Shown: positions 45,829 through 53,772, counted from the stretch's first letter. The stretch is DNA of 64,000 nucleotides from Aliishimia ponticola (GCF_004803475.1 NZ_SRKY01000004.1:421112-485111); one strand, 5' to 3'. Numbers and translations: made by a program. Notes: generated by a model not told the origin, from the sequence alone.

Positions 45829-46621
45829 TCTCGTCCGCCCGGATCTTTCCCTGCATTACGAAATCGGCGGCGACGGCCCGCCGCTGCTTCTGCTGGCAGG
45901 CATGTTGTCGGATAGCGCAACTTGGGCGCCGTTATTGCCGTTGTTAGAGCCTCATTTCACTGTCATTCGACCGGATAATAGAACGACGGGCCGCAGCACG
46001 CCGTGGGACGCGCCAGTGACGGTTGCACATATGGTCGACGATGCGATTGCGCTGCTGGACCATCTTGGGCATGACAAGGTGCATATCGCGGGACATTCGA
46101 TGGGCGGGCTGATGGGGATGGAAATCGCCGGACTGCATCCGGACAAGGTGGCCAGCCTGTCGATCCTTGCCTCCGGTCCCGTTCGTATCCCGCGCGGGCT
46201 GGCGATGTTTGAAAGCCTTCTTGCGGTCCGACGCTGTGGCCCGGGGGGCGAAGAAGCCTGGTTGCGTGCTTTGTATCCATGGATTTTCGGGCCCGCGTTT
46301 TTCGAGACCCCGGAGAATGTGGAAACGGCCCTTGGTGCCGCCCTGGCGTATCCCCATGCGCAAAGCGCGGATGCCATGGCCTTGCAGATCGAAGCGCTGC
46401 GGGGGTTCCGTCCGCGTTCAAAGATAGGCGATATCGCTTGCCCGGTGCAGACCGTCTTCGCAGGTGAAGACCTGATCATTCCGAATGACGCCGCGCGGGA
46501 CGCGTTTCGCGCCATTCCCAACCTGACCCAATCCGAGATCGCGACGGCAGGGCATTCGATTGTCTGGGACGCGCCGAATGAAGTGGCCGACAAGATCATG
46601 CACTTCGTACAGACCGCCTGA
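45821..46621 (+). CDS. Alpha/beta hydrolase
   Basis: The 266-residue protein has the alpha/beta hydrolase fold with the nucleophile elbow AGHSMGGLMG (serine near residue 91), an aspartate in VFAGEDLIIP and the final histidine in TAGHSIVWD, giving a full catalytic triad. It resembles 3-oxoadipate enol-lactonase and other small ester or lactone hydrolases. It is the last gene of the operon and is followed by a strong hairpin. Confidence 0.87.
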   Translation: MPDLVRPDLSLHYEIGGDGPPLLLLAGMLSDSATWAPLLPLLEPHFTVIRPDNRTTGRSTPWDAPVTVAHMVDDAIALLDHLGHDKVHIAGHSMGGLMGMEIAGLHPDKVASLSILASGPVRIPRGLAMFESLLAVRRCGPGGEEAWLRALYPWIFGPAFFETPENVETALGAALAYPHAQSADAMALQIEALRGFRPRSKIGDIACPVQTVFAGEDLIIPNDAARDAFRAIPNLTQSEIATAGHSIVWDAPNEVADKIMHFVQTA

Positions 46622-46630
46622 CCAACGCAA

Positions 46631-46658
46631 AGAGCCGCGGCCAGAGGGTCGCGGCTCT
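46631..46658. terminator. Bidirectional-type hairpin terminator
   Basis: AGAGCCGCG (46631-46639) and CGCGGCTCT (46650-46658) form a perfect nine-pair stem with a ten-base loop between the convergent hydrolase and cytochrome genes. TCTC follows on the plus strand and TTTG on the minus strand, so it may serve both. Confidence 0.75.
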
Positions 46659-46682
46659 TCTCATGCGTTCAATGGCTGGACG

Positions 46683-47120
46683 TTATTCCGGTGCCGGACC
46701 GTGGGACACGATAAAGGCCCACACGTCAGCCGCTTCTTCTTCTTTCTTCAGGCGGAAAGACATTTTCGACTTGGCGCCGCCGCCAAGCTTGTCGTTCAGC
46801 CACCCTTTGGGATCGGCGACATAGCTGATGAATTCAGCTTCCGTCCAACCGCCTTCGATTGTCTCGCCCGCTTTTACGAGGTCATCGCCATATCGATATC
46901 CCTCGACGCTGCCGGGCTGGCGACCAAAGAGGCCATAAAGGTTGGGGCCGGTCTTGCCACCCTTCACGATCGTTTCACCTGCGTCGGTTTCGATCATGTG
47001 GCAGGACTTGCACTTCTTGAACGCTTTTTCACCTGCGTCGGCATCGCCGGACGCATGGCCATCCGCAAAGGCAGGCGCGGTGAAAGAAAGTGCGGCAAGA
47101 ATTGTAAGAGTGCGTATCAT
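46683..47120 (-). CDS. Periplasmic class I cytochrome c
   Basis: The 145-residue protein has a signal peptide (TLTILAALSFTAPAFA, cleavage near residue 20), the haem attachment site CKSCH, the loop GGKTGPNLYGLFGRQPG typical of cytochrome c2, and the methionine ligand in KSKMSFRL. It carries electrons between membrane complexes and oxidases or reductases. The start at 47120 follows GGGAGAT. An FnrL-type box lies about 43 bases upstream, suggesting oxygen-dependent expression. Confidence 0.88.
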   Translation of the reverse strand: MIRTLTILAALSFTAPAFADGHASGDADAGEKAFKKCKSCHMIETDAGETIVKGGKTGPNLYGLFGRQPGSVEGYRYGDDLVKAGETIEGGWTEAEFISYVADPKGWLNDKLGGGAKSKMSFRLKKEEEAADVWAFIVSHGPAPE

Positions 47121-47466
47121 GGGGATCTCCCTTGCTTCCGTCACCTCAAATCGTAGCGAAGTTTGACGAGAGTCAACCTGATCCGGGCGTCAATGCGACT
47201 GTTGTGCCGTTATGCCACGCCGAAAATCGGCTGATTTCCCGTCTAAGTGAATTTTCCGGAACTGCGACAGCATGCGCGGCGACCTGCGGTGGCAGCTATG
47301 ATAATGTGCAAAAAGTCGCGCACTGAAGGCAGCCATGGCGTTTGAATGTCGTGTCGGGATGCAAAACGGAACTTTGCTCCTACATTCGACTGACGTAAAG
47401 CGCCGCTGCGGTGTCATCCATTGTCACTGTCTTGGCGTGAATAGACGCAGTTTTGGAACCAGATAC
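47121..47466. other. 346-base divergent intergenic region
   Basis: This region lies between the cytochrome c gene and idi. It holds the FnrL-type box at 47163-47176. The reading frame of idi stays open upstream to 47335, but that stretch is cysteine/histidine-rich, lacks a ribosome site at its ATG and does not fit the Idi family. I see nothing else. Confidence 0.5.
47163..47176. promoter_or_regulatory. FNR/FnrL-type binding site
   Basis: TTGAC-GAGA-GTCAA is a perfect inverted repeat and fits the FnrL consensus TTGAY-N4-RTCAA used in Rhodobacterales. Its centre is about 49 bases upstream of the cytochrome c start codon and almost 300 bases from idi, so the cytochrome gene is the more likely target. 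A related Crp/Fnr regulator such as a Dnr type could also bind it. Confidence 0.65.
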
Positions 47467-48012
47467 ATGACGATCATGATTCCTGCTTGGGTAGACGGTA
47501 CGCTTGTTCCCGTTGAAAAACTTGAAGCCCATGAGCGTGGGCTGAAGCATAAGGCGGTGTCCGTCTTTGTGCTGCGTGGGCGCGAAGTCCTGATGCAGCA
47601 GCGCGCGATGAGCAAATATCACACCCCCGGTCTGTGGACGAATACCTGCTGTACGCATCCGCTTTGGAATGAGACGGCCTCTGCCTGCGCCGCGCGGCGT
47701 CTGAACGAAGAACTCGGGATCACTGGCCTGCTCACCGAACACCGGCACCAGCTGGAATACCGCGCGGATGTCGGAAACGGCATGGTCGAACACGAGCTGG
47801 TCGATGTGTTCCTTGCCGAAGCGCGCCCGGGGATGAAGATCACGCCGAACGCGGACGAGGTTCTTGATGTGCGCTGGATCGACTACCACGATCTTCTGGC
47901 GGAAGTGCAGCGTCACCCGCAACGGTTCACGCCGTGGCTGCGGATTTACCTGACGGAACATGCAAACGTGATCTTCGGCCCGCATCTGACCTATTCGACG
48001 CAGCAAAGCTGA
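47467..48012 (+). CDS. idi: Isopentenyl-diphosphate delta-isomerase type I
   Basis: The 181-residue Nudix-fold enzyme interconverts IPP and DMAPP. It has LEAHERGLKHKAVSVFVL, the catalytic cysteine in LWTNTCCTHPLWNE, the Nudix-like AARRLNEELGI and a C-terminal TPWLRIYL. The start could be ATG 47467 or 47476; both are within three residues. In photosynthetic relatives idi serves carotenoid synthesis, but no carotenoid or photosynthesis gene is present here. Confidence 0.9.
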   Translation: MTIMIPAWVDGTLVPVEKLEAHERGLKHKAVSVFVLRGREVLMQQRAMSKYHTPGLWTNTCCTHPLWNETASACAARRLNEELGITGLLTEHRHQLEYRADVGNGMVEHELVDVFLAEARPGMKITPNADEVLDVRWIDYHDLLAEVQRHPQRFTPWLRIYLTEHANVIFGPHLTYSTQQS

Positions 48013-48017
48013 GCCGG

Positions 48018-48761
48018 TCAGGTGGACAGAAACTCCACCCCGGACTGAGCGATCAGCGCCGCTGTCAGCTTCCCGGACGAGAACGCGCCCGTATCCACCG
48101 AAATCACGCCATTCTGCGCCATGGGCGTTTCGACAATGGTATGACCATGCACAACCCAGACACCGTCTGATCGCTGCATCTGCATGAAATTCTCGTGGCC
48201 CCACATGCATGTGTGGTCATCCTGCGCCGCAATGGGCCGCTGGGGATCGGCGCCCGCATGTACCACTGCGACATTGCCGGATTGCCAGCGGGTCGGAAGC
48301 GCCCGCATCCACGACACCAATTCCGGCCCCATCGTATTTCGCAAAGTGTTGGCAAGGTCGATCAACTCGCCGATATCAGGCTCTGACCTGAGGACATTCA
48401 AGCCGAAGCTCGCAAGCGTTTGCATCCCGCCTGTGCGCAGCCAATTCGCGTGCCGGGCGGGGTCGTCGATAAACCGCAGCAACATGTCTTCGTGATTGCC
48501 TTTCAGGCACACGACTTTCTCTGGTCCCAGATGGTGTTGCAGCGTCCACAGATATTGCAACACGCCCACGCTATCGTCGCCGCGATCGATGTAGTCACCG
48601 ACAAGAACCACCCGATCAGCGCGTTCGGGCAGGCCCGACAGCAACGCTTCGAGAAGGTCGGAGCGGCCATGCACATCGCCCACAACATAGAAAGGCTTGT
48701 CCGGCGACAGGGGCGCGGAAAATTCGGCGGAACGGCCGAGAAGGCGGGATAAAAGCTGCAT
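48018..48761 (-). CDS. Calcineurin-type metallophosphatase (PphA-like Ser/Thr phosphatase)
   Basis: The 247-residue protein has all phosphoesterase motifs: YVVGDVHGRSDLL, VLVGDYIDRGDDS, CLKGNHEDML, and later VVHAGADP and VVHGHTI. This set matches bacterial PphA-type Ser/Thr or symmetrical nucleotide phosphatases. Two metal ions are bound by the Asp, His and Asn residues in those motifs. It is convergent with idi, six bases apart. The substrate is unknown. It borders the surface polysaccharide region, but a link is speculative. Confidence 0.85.
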   Translation of the reverse strand: MQLLSRLLGRSAEFSAPLSPDKPFYVVGDVHGRSDLLEALLSGLPERADRVVLVGDYIDRGDDSVGVLQYLWTLQHHLGPEKVVCLKGNHEDMLLRFIDDPARHANWLRTGGMQTLASFGLNVLRSEPDIGELIDLANTLRNTMGPELVSWMRALPTRWQSGNVAVVHAGADPQRPIAAQDDHTCMWGHENFMQMQRSDGVWVVHGHTIVETPMAQNGVISVDTGAFSSGKLTAALIAQSGVEFLST

Positions 48762-48986
48762 AATACGGCCCTAATCTGTATTTCCGGACATGCCAAGCCG
48801 GGTTCGATTTCAGGGCAAGTCCACGCCCGGTTGTGGGATCAGGAGCGTTCACTATTTGCAACAGACTGGGACGCAGTTGCCACAATAAGCCCTTGTTCGT
48901 TGTTTGATAAGTTCGTCTGCTGTATCCGAAATTTGGTGGGTGTGGACGAAAATGCAATATTTCGCCCCCCGCAGAACGACGCAGTA

Positions 48987-49014
48987 CAAAACAAAAAGGT
49001 GGGCTGGACCCACC
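48987..49014 (-). terminator. Rho-independent terminator on the minus strand
   Basis: GGTGGG (48998-49003) and CCCACC (49009-49014) form a six-pair stem with a five-base loop. On the minus strand it is followed by TTTTTGTTTTG, a textbook terminator tail. No minus-strand protein gene lies immediately upstream of it, so it ends either a small RNA or a leader. Confidence 0.75.
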
Positions 49015-49070
49015 CAATAACGACAGAACCGGCGCAAGTGATGAGGCATAAAAACCAGACCTCGTCATGT
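48987..49070 (-). ncRNA. Candidate small RNA or leader RNA
   Basis: Between the Wza-type gene start and the minus-strand terminator there is a second stem, TGATGAGG (49039-49046) with CCTCGTCA (49060-49067), loop 13 bases. On the minus strand it carries one A-C mismatch; on the plus strand a U-G pair makes it complete. Two stems ending in a T-rich terminator resemble a bacterial small RNA transcribed leftward, antisense to the 5' leader of the export gene. The 5' end shown is a guess and no promoter was identified. Confidence 0.35.
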
Positions 49071-49131
49071 CGGAACGCCCGCAGGCACCACGCGCAATGC
49101 GCTGGATATGGGCGAATTGAGAGGGCAGTAT

Positions 49132-50493
49132 ATGTTGCGTATCTTATGGATCGTGGCGCTTCTTGGGCTATCGGCGTGCAGCACGTCTTACGTTTCGCCG
49201 CGCGTTGCGAAAACAGGCCCGAACAAGGACCACGTGGAAGTCATTCCGATCACCGGCGAAAACCTTGTGCGGGCGAACCAATCGGCGTTTGTACCCAAGG
49301 CACTTCCCCAGGCCTTCTTCCAGACACCCGGATCAAGCGGCTCTGCGCAAGCGACCGGAACTGTGCCGGACACGGTGCAGCCTGCGCATAGACGCGGCGC
49401 GCCCATCGAAACGCGGCTGCCGCCGGCGGCAAATCCCGGCCCCTACCGGGTCGGCGTCGGCGATGTGCTGATCCTTGCCACGCCACGCGGCGGTTCCACC
49501 GTTGAACAACTGACAGGGCTGCTGGCCGCGTCAAATCGGCGGCAAGGATACACGGTGCAGGACGATGGCGCGATCGCGATCCCCAATGTCGGCCGGGTCC
49601 AAGTCAGCGGCATGACCTTGGAAGAGGTCGAAGCCACGCTGTTTCAGCGGCTTGTGTCCAACAATATCGATCCTGCTTTCAGCGTCGAAATCGCGGAGTT
49701 CAATTCGCAGCGGGTCTCTGTTGGCGGCGCGGTTGGAAACCCGTCCGTCATCCCGGTCACGTTGACGCCCTTGTATCTTGATGAGGTTCTCGCTGCGGCT
49801 GGCGGGGTCACGGCGGCGGATAAGGACGATGCCACGGTTCGGATTTACCGCGATGGGACGCTTTATCAACTGCCGGTCTCTGATCTGTATGCCCGTCAAG
49901 CGCTGCCCCGCATCCGCTTGGTGGATGGCGATAGCGTGTTCGTCGACACCACCTATGATCTGAACCTGGCGCACGCCTATTTCGAACAGCGCATTCAACG
50001 CTCCCGTTTGCAGCAGGAAGCGCGGATGGTGGCGCTCAAGCAGCTTGAGACAGAATTTCAGATCCGCCGCTATGCCCTGTCCGAAGCGCGCGAGGCTTAC
50101 GCCACAAGGATCGAACTGGATTCCGTGGATCGCGACTATGTTTACCTAACCGGTGAAGTCAAAACGCAGACCCGCTATCCCCTGCCCTTCGACAAGCGCG
50201 CCACGCTGGCAGATGCGCTTTATGAGGCCGCCGGAGGTATTCCGACGCGGACCGGCAATGTGCGCGAAATCTATGTTCTGCGGTCGGCCGCCACGCCCGC
50301 CAACCCCAGCGCCGTAACGGCCTGGCAGCTTGATGCACGCAACGTCGCCAATCTGACTTTGGCGACCCGGTTCGAATTGCGCCCCAATGACGTGATCTTC
50401 GTTGCCGAACAGCGCGTCACCCGGTGGAATCGCGTGGTTTCGCAGATTACGCCTTCGCTCATCACGATGGGCGCGCAGGCATCGCTGAACTGA
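49132..50493 (+). CDS. Polysaccharide export outer-membrane lipoprotein (Wza/ExoF-like)
   Basis: The 453-residue protein starts with a lipoprotein signal (LRILWIVALLGLSAC, lipidated Cys16). A polysaccharide export domain follows (GPYRVGVGDVLILAT, near residue 105), then two SLBB-type ligand-binding segments (SVGGAVGNPSVIPVTLTPLYLDEVLAAAGG and VYLTGEVKTQTRYPLPFDKRATLADALYEAAGG), and a C-terminal RFELRPNDVIFVAEQ. It forms the outer-membrane channel for exopolysaccharide. GAGGG six bases before the ATG at 49132 sets the start. It works with the Wzc/ExoP gene at 59242. Confidence 0.9.
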   Translation: MLRILWIVALLGLSACSTSYVSPRVAKTGPNKDHVEVIPITGENLVRANQSAFVPKALPQAFFQTPGSSGSAQATGTVPDTVQPAHRRGAPIETRLPPAANPGPYRVGVGDVLILATPRGGSTVEQLTGLLAASNRRQGYTVQDDGAIAIPNVGRVQVSGMTLEEVEATLFQRLVSNNIDPAFSVEIAEFNSQRVSVGGAVGNPSVIPVTLTPLYLDEVLAAAGGVTAADKDDATVRIYRDGTLYQLPVSDLYARQALPRIRLVDGDSVFVDTTYDLNLAHAYFEQRIQRSRLQQEARMVALKQLETEFQIRRYALSEAREAYATRIELDSVDRDYVYLTGEVKTQTRYPLPFDKRATLADALYEAAGGIPTRTGNVREIYVLRSAATPANPSAVTAWQLDARNVANLTLATRFELRPNDVIFVAEQRVTRWNRVVSQITPSLITMGAQASLN

Positions 50494-50500
50494 CGCAAAG

Positions 50501-50531
50501 CGCCCTCGCAACACGGGTTTTTGCGAGGGCG
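50501..50531 (+). terminator. Hairpin after the export gene
   Basis: CGCCCTCGCAA (50501-50511) and TTGCGAGGGCG (50521-50531) form a perfect 11-pair stem with a nine-base loop, eight bases after the stop codon. The T-rich part lies inside the loop rather than after the stem, so it may stabilise the mRNA end or terminate with help. Confidence 0.65.
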
Positions 50532-50585
50532 TCATAAACTTTCCCCGTCATTGCCCCATTTTGCCCAAGCGCATGGTGATTGTGG

Positions 50586-50610
50586 AACCTGATCAAGAAG
50601 TGATCCGGTT
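50586..50610. promoter_or_regulatory. Palindrome upstream of the priming transferase gene
   Basis: AACC-T-GATCA-AGAAG-TGATC-C-GGTT is a 25-base dyad with nine matched pairs and one mismatch, 60-85 bases before the transferase start. Its size and place suit a dimeric regulator site. It lies in the 177-base gap after the export gene; nothing else stands out there. Confidence 0.4.
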
Positions 50611-50670
50611 GCGCTCCTGTCTCTGTTGGCGGTTCAGCGACCGCGTGCAGGGTAAAGATTGGGGCACACC

Positions 50671-51363
50671 GTGGAATATGCACATATCGCCGAAGGCGGA
50701 GCAAACGAAGCCAAAGCAGCCATTGCAGGTCGCATGGCCGGACAGGATGCACCGTTCTATCTGCGCCACGGAAAACGCCTTTTCGACATTACTGCCAGCC
50801 TGCTGATCCTTCCGCTGATTCTTCCGCTAATCGCGATAATCGGGTTCATCGTCCGGCTTGATGGCGGGCCGGGGTTCTTCGGGCATGCGCGTGTCGGCCA
50901 AGACGGGCATCGGTTCCGCTGCTGGAAGATCCGCACCATGGTCCCGAATGCCGAGGCCGTTCTGAAAGCCCACCTTGCCAACAACCCTGCCGCTGCCGCT
51001 GAATGGGCCCGCGACCACAAGCTGTCCAATGATCCGCGCGTCACGCGGCTTGGAAACTTTCTGCGCAAATCGAGCCTCGATGAGCTGCCGCAGATCTGGA
51101 ATGTGCTGCGCGGCGAGATGAGCCTTGTCGGCCCCCGCCCGATCGTCACCGCCGAGATTGCGAAATACGGTCCCTACAAGCACGGCTACCTTGCGATGAA
51201 GCCGGGTGTGACGGGGCTTTGGCAGGTCTCTGGCCGCAATGACGTGACCTATCAGGAACGTGTGCTGCTCGACATGGATTACCTGGCGCAGCGGTCGTTC
51301 TGGATGGATATGCGGGTTCTGTTCCTGACCGTGACCGTTCTGTTCGCGTGGACCGGAAAATAA
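50671..51363 (+). CDS. Undecaprenyl-phosphate sugar-1-phosphate transferase (ExoY-like)
   Basis: This membrane enzyme primes exopolysaccharide synthesis by moving a sugar phosphate onto undecaprenyl phosphate. It has the entry motif KRLFDITASLLILP with one membrane helix, then FGHARVGQDGHRFRCWKIRTM, RKSSLDELPQIWNVLRGEMSLVGPRP (catalytic region) and the C-terminal PGVTGLWQVSGRNDVTYQERV. The start is uncertain: GTG 50671 (GGGG six bases before), TTG 50659 (AGGG six bases before) and ATG 50734 are all possible. The two earlier starts leave an N-terminal tail of usual length. Confidence 0.9.
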   Translation: MEYAHIAEGGANEAKAAIAGRMAGQDAPFYLRHGKRLFDITASLLILPLILPLIAIIGFIVRLDGGPGFFGHARVGQDGHRFRCWKIRTMVPNAEAVLKAHLANNPAAAAEWARDHKLSNDPRVTRLGNFLRKSSLDELPQIWNVLRGEMSLVGPRPIVTAEIAKYGPYKHGYLAMKPGVTGLWQVSGRNDVTYQERVLLDMDYLAQRSFWMDMRVLFLTVTVLFAWTGK

Positions 51364-51367
51364 ACGC

Positions 51368-51453
51368 AAAAGCTGCGTGCGCTGCGGGCAGCCAGTTTTA
51401 ACCCCAAGACATGACAGTGCCCGGCGGATGCCGGGTCTTGGCGCAGCTTTTTC
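51368..51453 (+). ncRNA. Candidate three-way-junction RNA with T-run
   Basis: AAAAGCTGCG (51368-51377) pairs with CGCAGCTTTT (51442-51451) in a perfect ten-pair outer stem. Inside lie a small hairpin GCTG-CGGG-CAGC (51381-51392) and a long arm CCAAGA (51404-51409)/TCTTGG (51436-51441) topped by CCCGGC-GGAT-GCCGGG (51420-51435), with a ten-base bulge. The long arm abuts the outer stem, as in stacked junctions. The element starts five bases after the transferase stop and ends with CTTTTTC, 52 bases before the tailspike-like gene. It may be a terminator with inserted structure or a cis-regulatory RNA. I do not recognise a known class. Confidence 0.45.
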
Positions 51454-51504
51454 AGGCTGTCGCGCCGCGCCGTGCATCCTTGGCTTCAGCAAGGACTGCG
51501 CGAC

Positions 51505-53721
51505 ATGGCACTTCTCGACCTTCAACAGATCCCGTCCCCCACAGCGTTTCCGGCAAATATCCCGGCGAATGCGCGGCTTTACGTCTTGTCCGCCGATTCC
51601 GAAACGCTCAGCCCCCTGTTTCAGGATTCGCACCTGACCGAGATGCAGGCAAATCCGGTGATCGCGGATGCCTCTGGCACCTTTCCGGCGCTTTACGTGC
51701 AAAATGGGGAGTACCGCCTGATCCTGCGCAGCGCGCAAGGGCGGGTGCTGCACCAAGACGTGGCCATCAGCGTTCGCGGCCCGGCACGAGAGTTCGCAAC
51801 GCCCAACGCGCTCCGGCTCGACAATGCGCTGGCTTATAACGGCAGCACACAGACCGTTGCAGCCGGCAACGTGCTGCGCGTCATCCATGGTGGGTTCAGC
51901 TACACCGTTGCCGATGAAAACGCGCTTGCCGCCGATATCGTCACGACGGGCGGTGTCAATCTGGCGCTGACCGGGCGGGATCAATTCTGCCCTGAAGCCT
52001 TCGGTGCGGCGGGCGACGGGGTGTCGAATGATACCGCAGCATGGAACGCCATGCTGCGCGCGGTCGCGCGGGCCACGGCCCAAGGGCCAGCCCATATCCA
52101 TGCCAGAGGGCGTTACCTTCTGGATCAGCTGGATGGGCTTAGCCAGTTCTCCGGCCCGGATGTGCAAGAAGACAGCGTCACGTTCGATCTGTCTGGCGCA
52201 TATTTGATCCACAGCGGCAACGGCGCGGGTATTCTGCCATTGGAAGGGCGTTCCAGCAGCCGGGCGCGGTACGAAATCAACGGCGGTGTATGGCAGGCGC
52301 ACGCAGACACGAACTGGCTGATCCGGGGGCGCGACGTGCGTGGATCGTTGTTCGCACCGGAAGCCCTGATCGGCCCCTCTGGCTGTTTTGGCATATTGCT
52401 TCAGAACTGGCGCACATGGTCGGAGAACAACGGTTTCGGTGGTGCGCGCACCTTGGAGGGGCGCAAACTGGGCCACATCCTTGGGTTTCAGGGTCGTCTT
52501 CAAGCATGGGCGGCGGCATTGACGGAACAGGGCGCACCGGCAGACGCGGACAATTACCTTGGCGCGCTCAGTGACGACCCGGCGGGCCAGTTCGGGGCCT
52601 TCTACTACAACACCAGTGTCAAAAAACTGCGCCACAATGACGGAACCGCGTGGCTGGATCAGCTTGTGATCGATGATGTGGATGCATCGGTATCGGGGAA
52701 GTCCTTTGCCCGCACAAAGATCGCCAACCTTCTGTCTGCAGGTGCCTTTGATGAGGCGAAAGACGGGCTGGCAATCCATGTCGATGGGGCAAGCCTTTAT
52801 GACAGCGAAATTGACGGGCTGCGCGGAAATGTCGGCAATGATGGCGGTTCGCTGATCTGGTGGAACGACAACTACGCACGCGGGACTGTCATTCGGAATG
52901 TCGGGGTGGAAAAAGCCAATGTAGGCTCTGCTGCACACTCTGTTGTCTTCCGCACTGGCCCGCTTTTCCTGACCGCGACCGCAGCCCCCTATCTTGAGAA
53001 CATCAGTTGGACTGGCGGATTTGCGCAGGCGACTGATCCTGATGCGGGTGTGGCTGTCTCCACCCCGTTTTCCGAGGCGTTCATCGACACACAGGCCGGT
53101 ATTCCGGCGACCGTACTTTCCGCAGGTCAGTTGCATGGGAACAGCATGGTTGAACTGGCGCTGAAGACCGATTCCAACCTTGTCATGGGTCGCGCCTTGG
53201 TCGCGCGCAAGAACGCCAGCCCTGCCATCAGAATCGAAGATTGCTTGGCCCAGAGGATGACGGCTGGCCCTTGGTCCCGTTCTGATACCGCCTCTGCCAT
53301 GCCGGTTACGGCGTTGGAGGGGCCACGCTGGCTTGCGCCGCGGTCCGGGTCGATTACCGGCATTGTGGTCTTGGCAGATCAAGCGGCGCTGGCGGGCAAC
53401 TGCACCGTGGCAGCGCGGCACAATCCCGGCAGTGCCGGCAGCTCCGGTACATCCGTGGGCGTGTCTGCCGCGCTGACAACGGGGGAGACACGCAGCATCA
53501 CCCGGCGGCCTGCCGGCGAAACGCGCTTTGCGGCTGGGGATGAAATTTATGCGGTCGTGACCACCGATGCCGCCTGGACGCCAGAGAATGTCACCCTGCG
53601 CGTCGCGATCGAGGTTCAATTGGACGGCGACGTCATCTGGGGGGAAGAGAATGGGGCGCTCACGATTGTCACACAAGCGGATGAAACGCTGCGCGTCGTC
53701 AGCCGCGTCTGGAAGAGTTGA
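51505..53721 (+). CDS. Phage tailspike-like beta-helix protein (GH28/pectate lyase superfamily)
   Basis: The 738-residue protein begins with a module typical of phage tail fibre and tailspike heads (ANPVIADASGTFPALYVQNG, then EYRLILRSAQGRVLHQD, residues 45-100). A right-handed beta-helix start motif follows near residue 165 (CPEAFGAAGDGVSNDTAAWNAML), the classic pectate-lyase/tailspike signature. The long middle is beta-rich. The C-terminal 130 residues (from RWLAPRSGSITGIVVLA) look like a separate adhesive or trimerisation domain. There is no signal peptide. In an exopolysaccharide locus it could cut or bind the polymer. AAGGA nine bases before ATG 51505 supports the start. Confidence 0.72.
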   Translation: MALLDLQQIPSPTAFPANIPANARLYVLSADSETLSPLFQDSHLTEMQANPVIADASGTFPALYVQNGEYRLILRSAQGRVLHQDVAISVRGPAREFATPNALRLDNALAYNGSTQTVAAGNVLRVIHGGFSYTVADENALAADIVTTGGVNLALTGRDQFCPEAFGAAGDGVSNDTAAWNAMLRAVARATAQGPAHIHARGRYLLDQLDGLSQFSGPDVQEDSVTFDLSGAYLIHSGNGAGILPLEGRSSSRARYEINGGVWQAHADTNWLIRGRDVRGSLFAPEALIGPSGCFGILLQNWRTWSENNGFGGARTLEGRKLGHILGFQGRLQAWAAALTEQGAPADADNYLGALSDDPAGQFGAFYYNTSVKKLRHNDGTAWLDQLVIDDVDASVSGKSFARTKIANLLSAGAFDEAKDGLAIHVDGASLYDSEIDGLRGNVGNDGGSLIWWNDNYARGTVIRNVGVEKANVGSAAHSVVFRTGPLFLTATAAPYLENISWTGGFAQATDPDAGVAVSTPFSEAFIDTQAGIPATVLSAGQLHGNSMVELALKTDSNLVMGRALVARKNASPAIRIEDCLAQRMTAGPWSRSDTASAMPVTALEGPRWLAPRSGSITGIVVLADQAALAGNCTVAARHNPGSAGSSGTSVGVSAALTTGETRSITRRPAGETRFAAGDEIYAVVTTDAAWTPENVTLRVAIEVQLDGDVIWGEENGALTIVTQADETLRVVSRVWKS

Positions 53722-53772
53722 CCGCCGGAAGTTAGGGTAGTCTGGACTGTCACCGGATGGCCCAGATCGCCC

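Larger units (their letters stand above)
48762..49131. other. 370-base intergenic region before the export gene
   Basis: This AT-richer gap separates the leftward phosphatase gene from the rightward Wza-type gene. It contains a minus-strand terminator at 48987-49014 and a second stem at 49039-49067, listed below. A frame on the minus strand stays open across it but would run through the terminator hairpin and lacks a convincing start. GGTTCGATTT at 48801 recalls a tRNA T-arm, but no acceptor or anticodon stem can be built around it. Confidence 0.5.

Noticed and set aside
47335..47466. Upstream in-frame extension of idi
   Set aside because: The added 44 residues are not like Idi, contain several cysteines and histidines and lack a ribosome site. 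Starts at 47467 or 47476 fit the family.
48796..48815. tRNA T-arm-like GGTTCGATTT
   Set aside because: No acceptor, D or anticodon stem can be formed on either strand around it.
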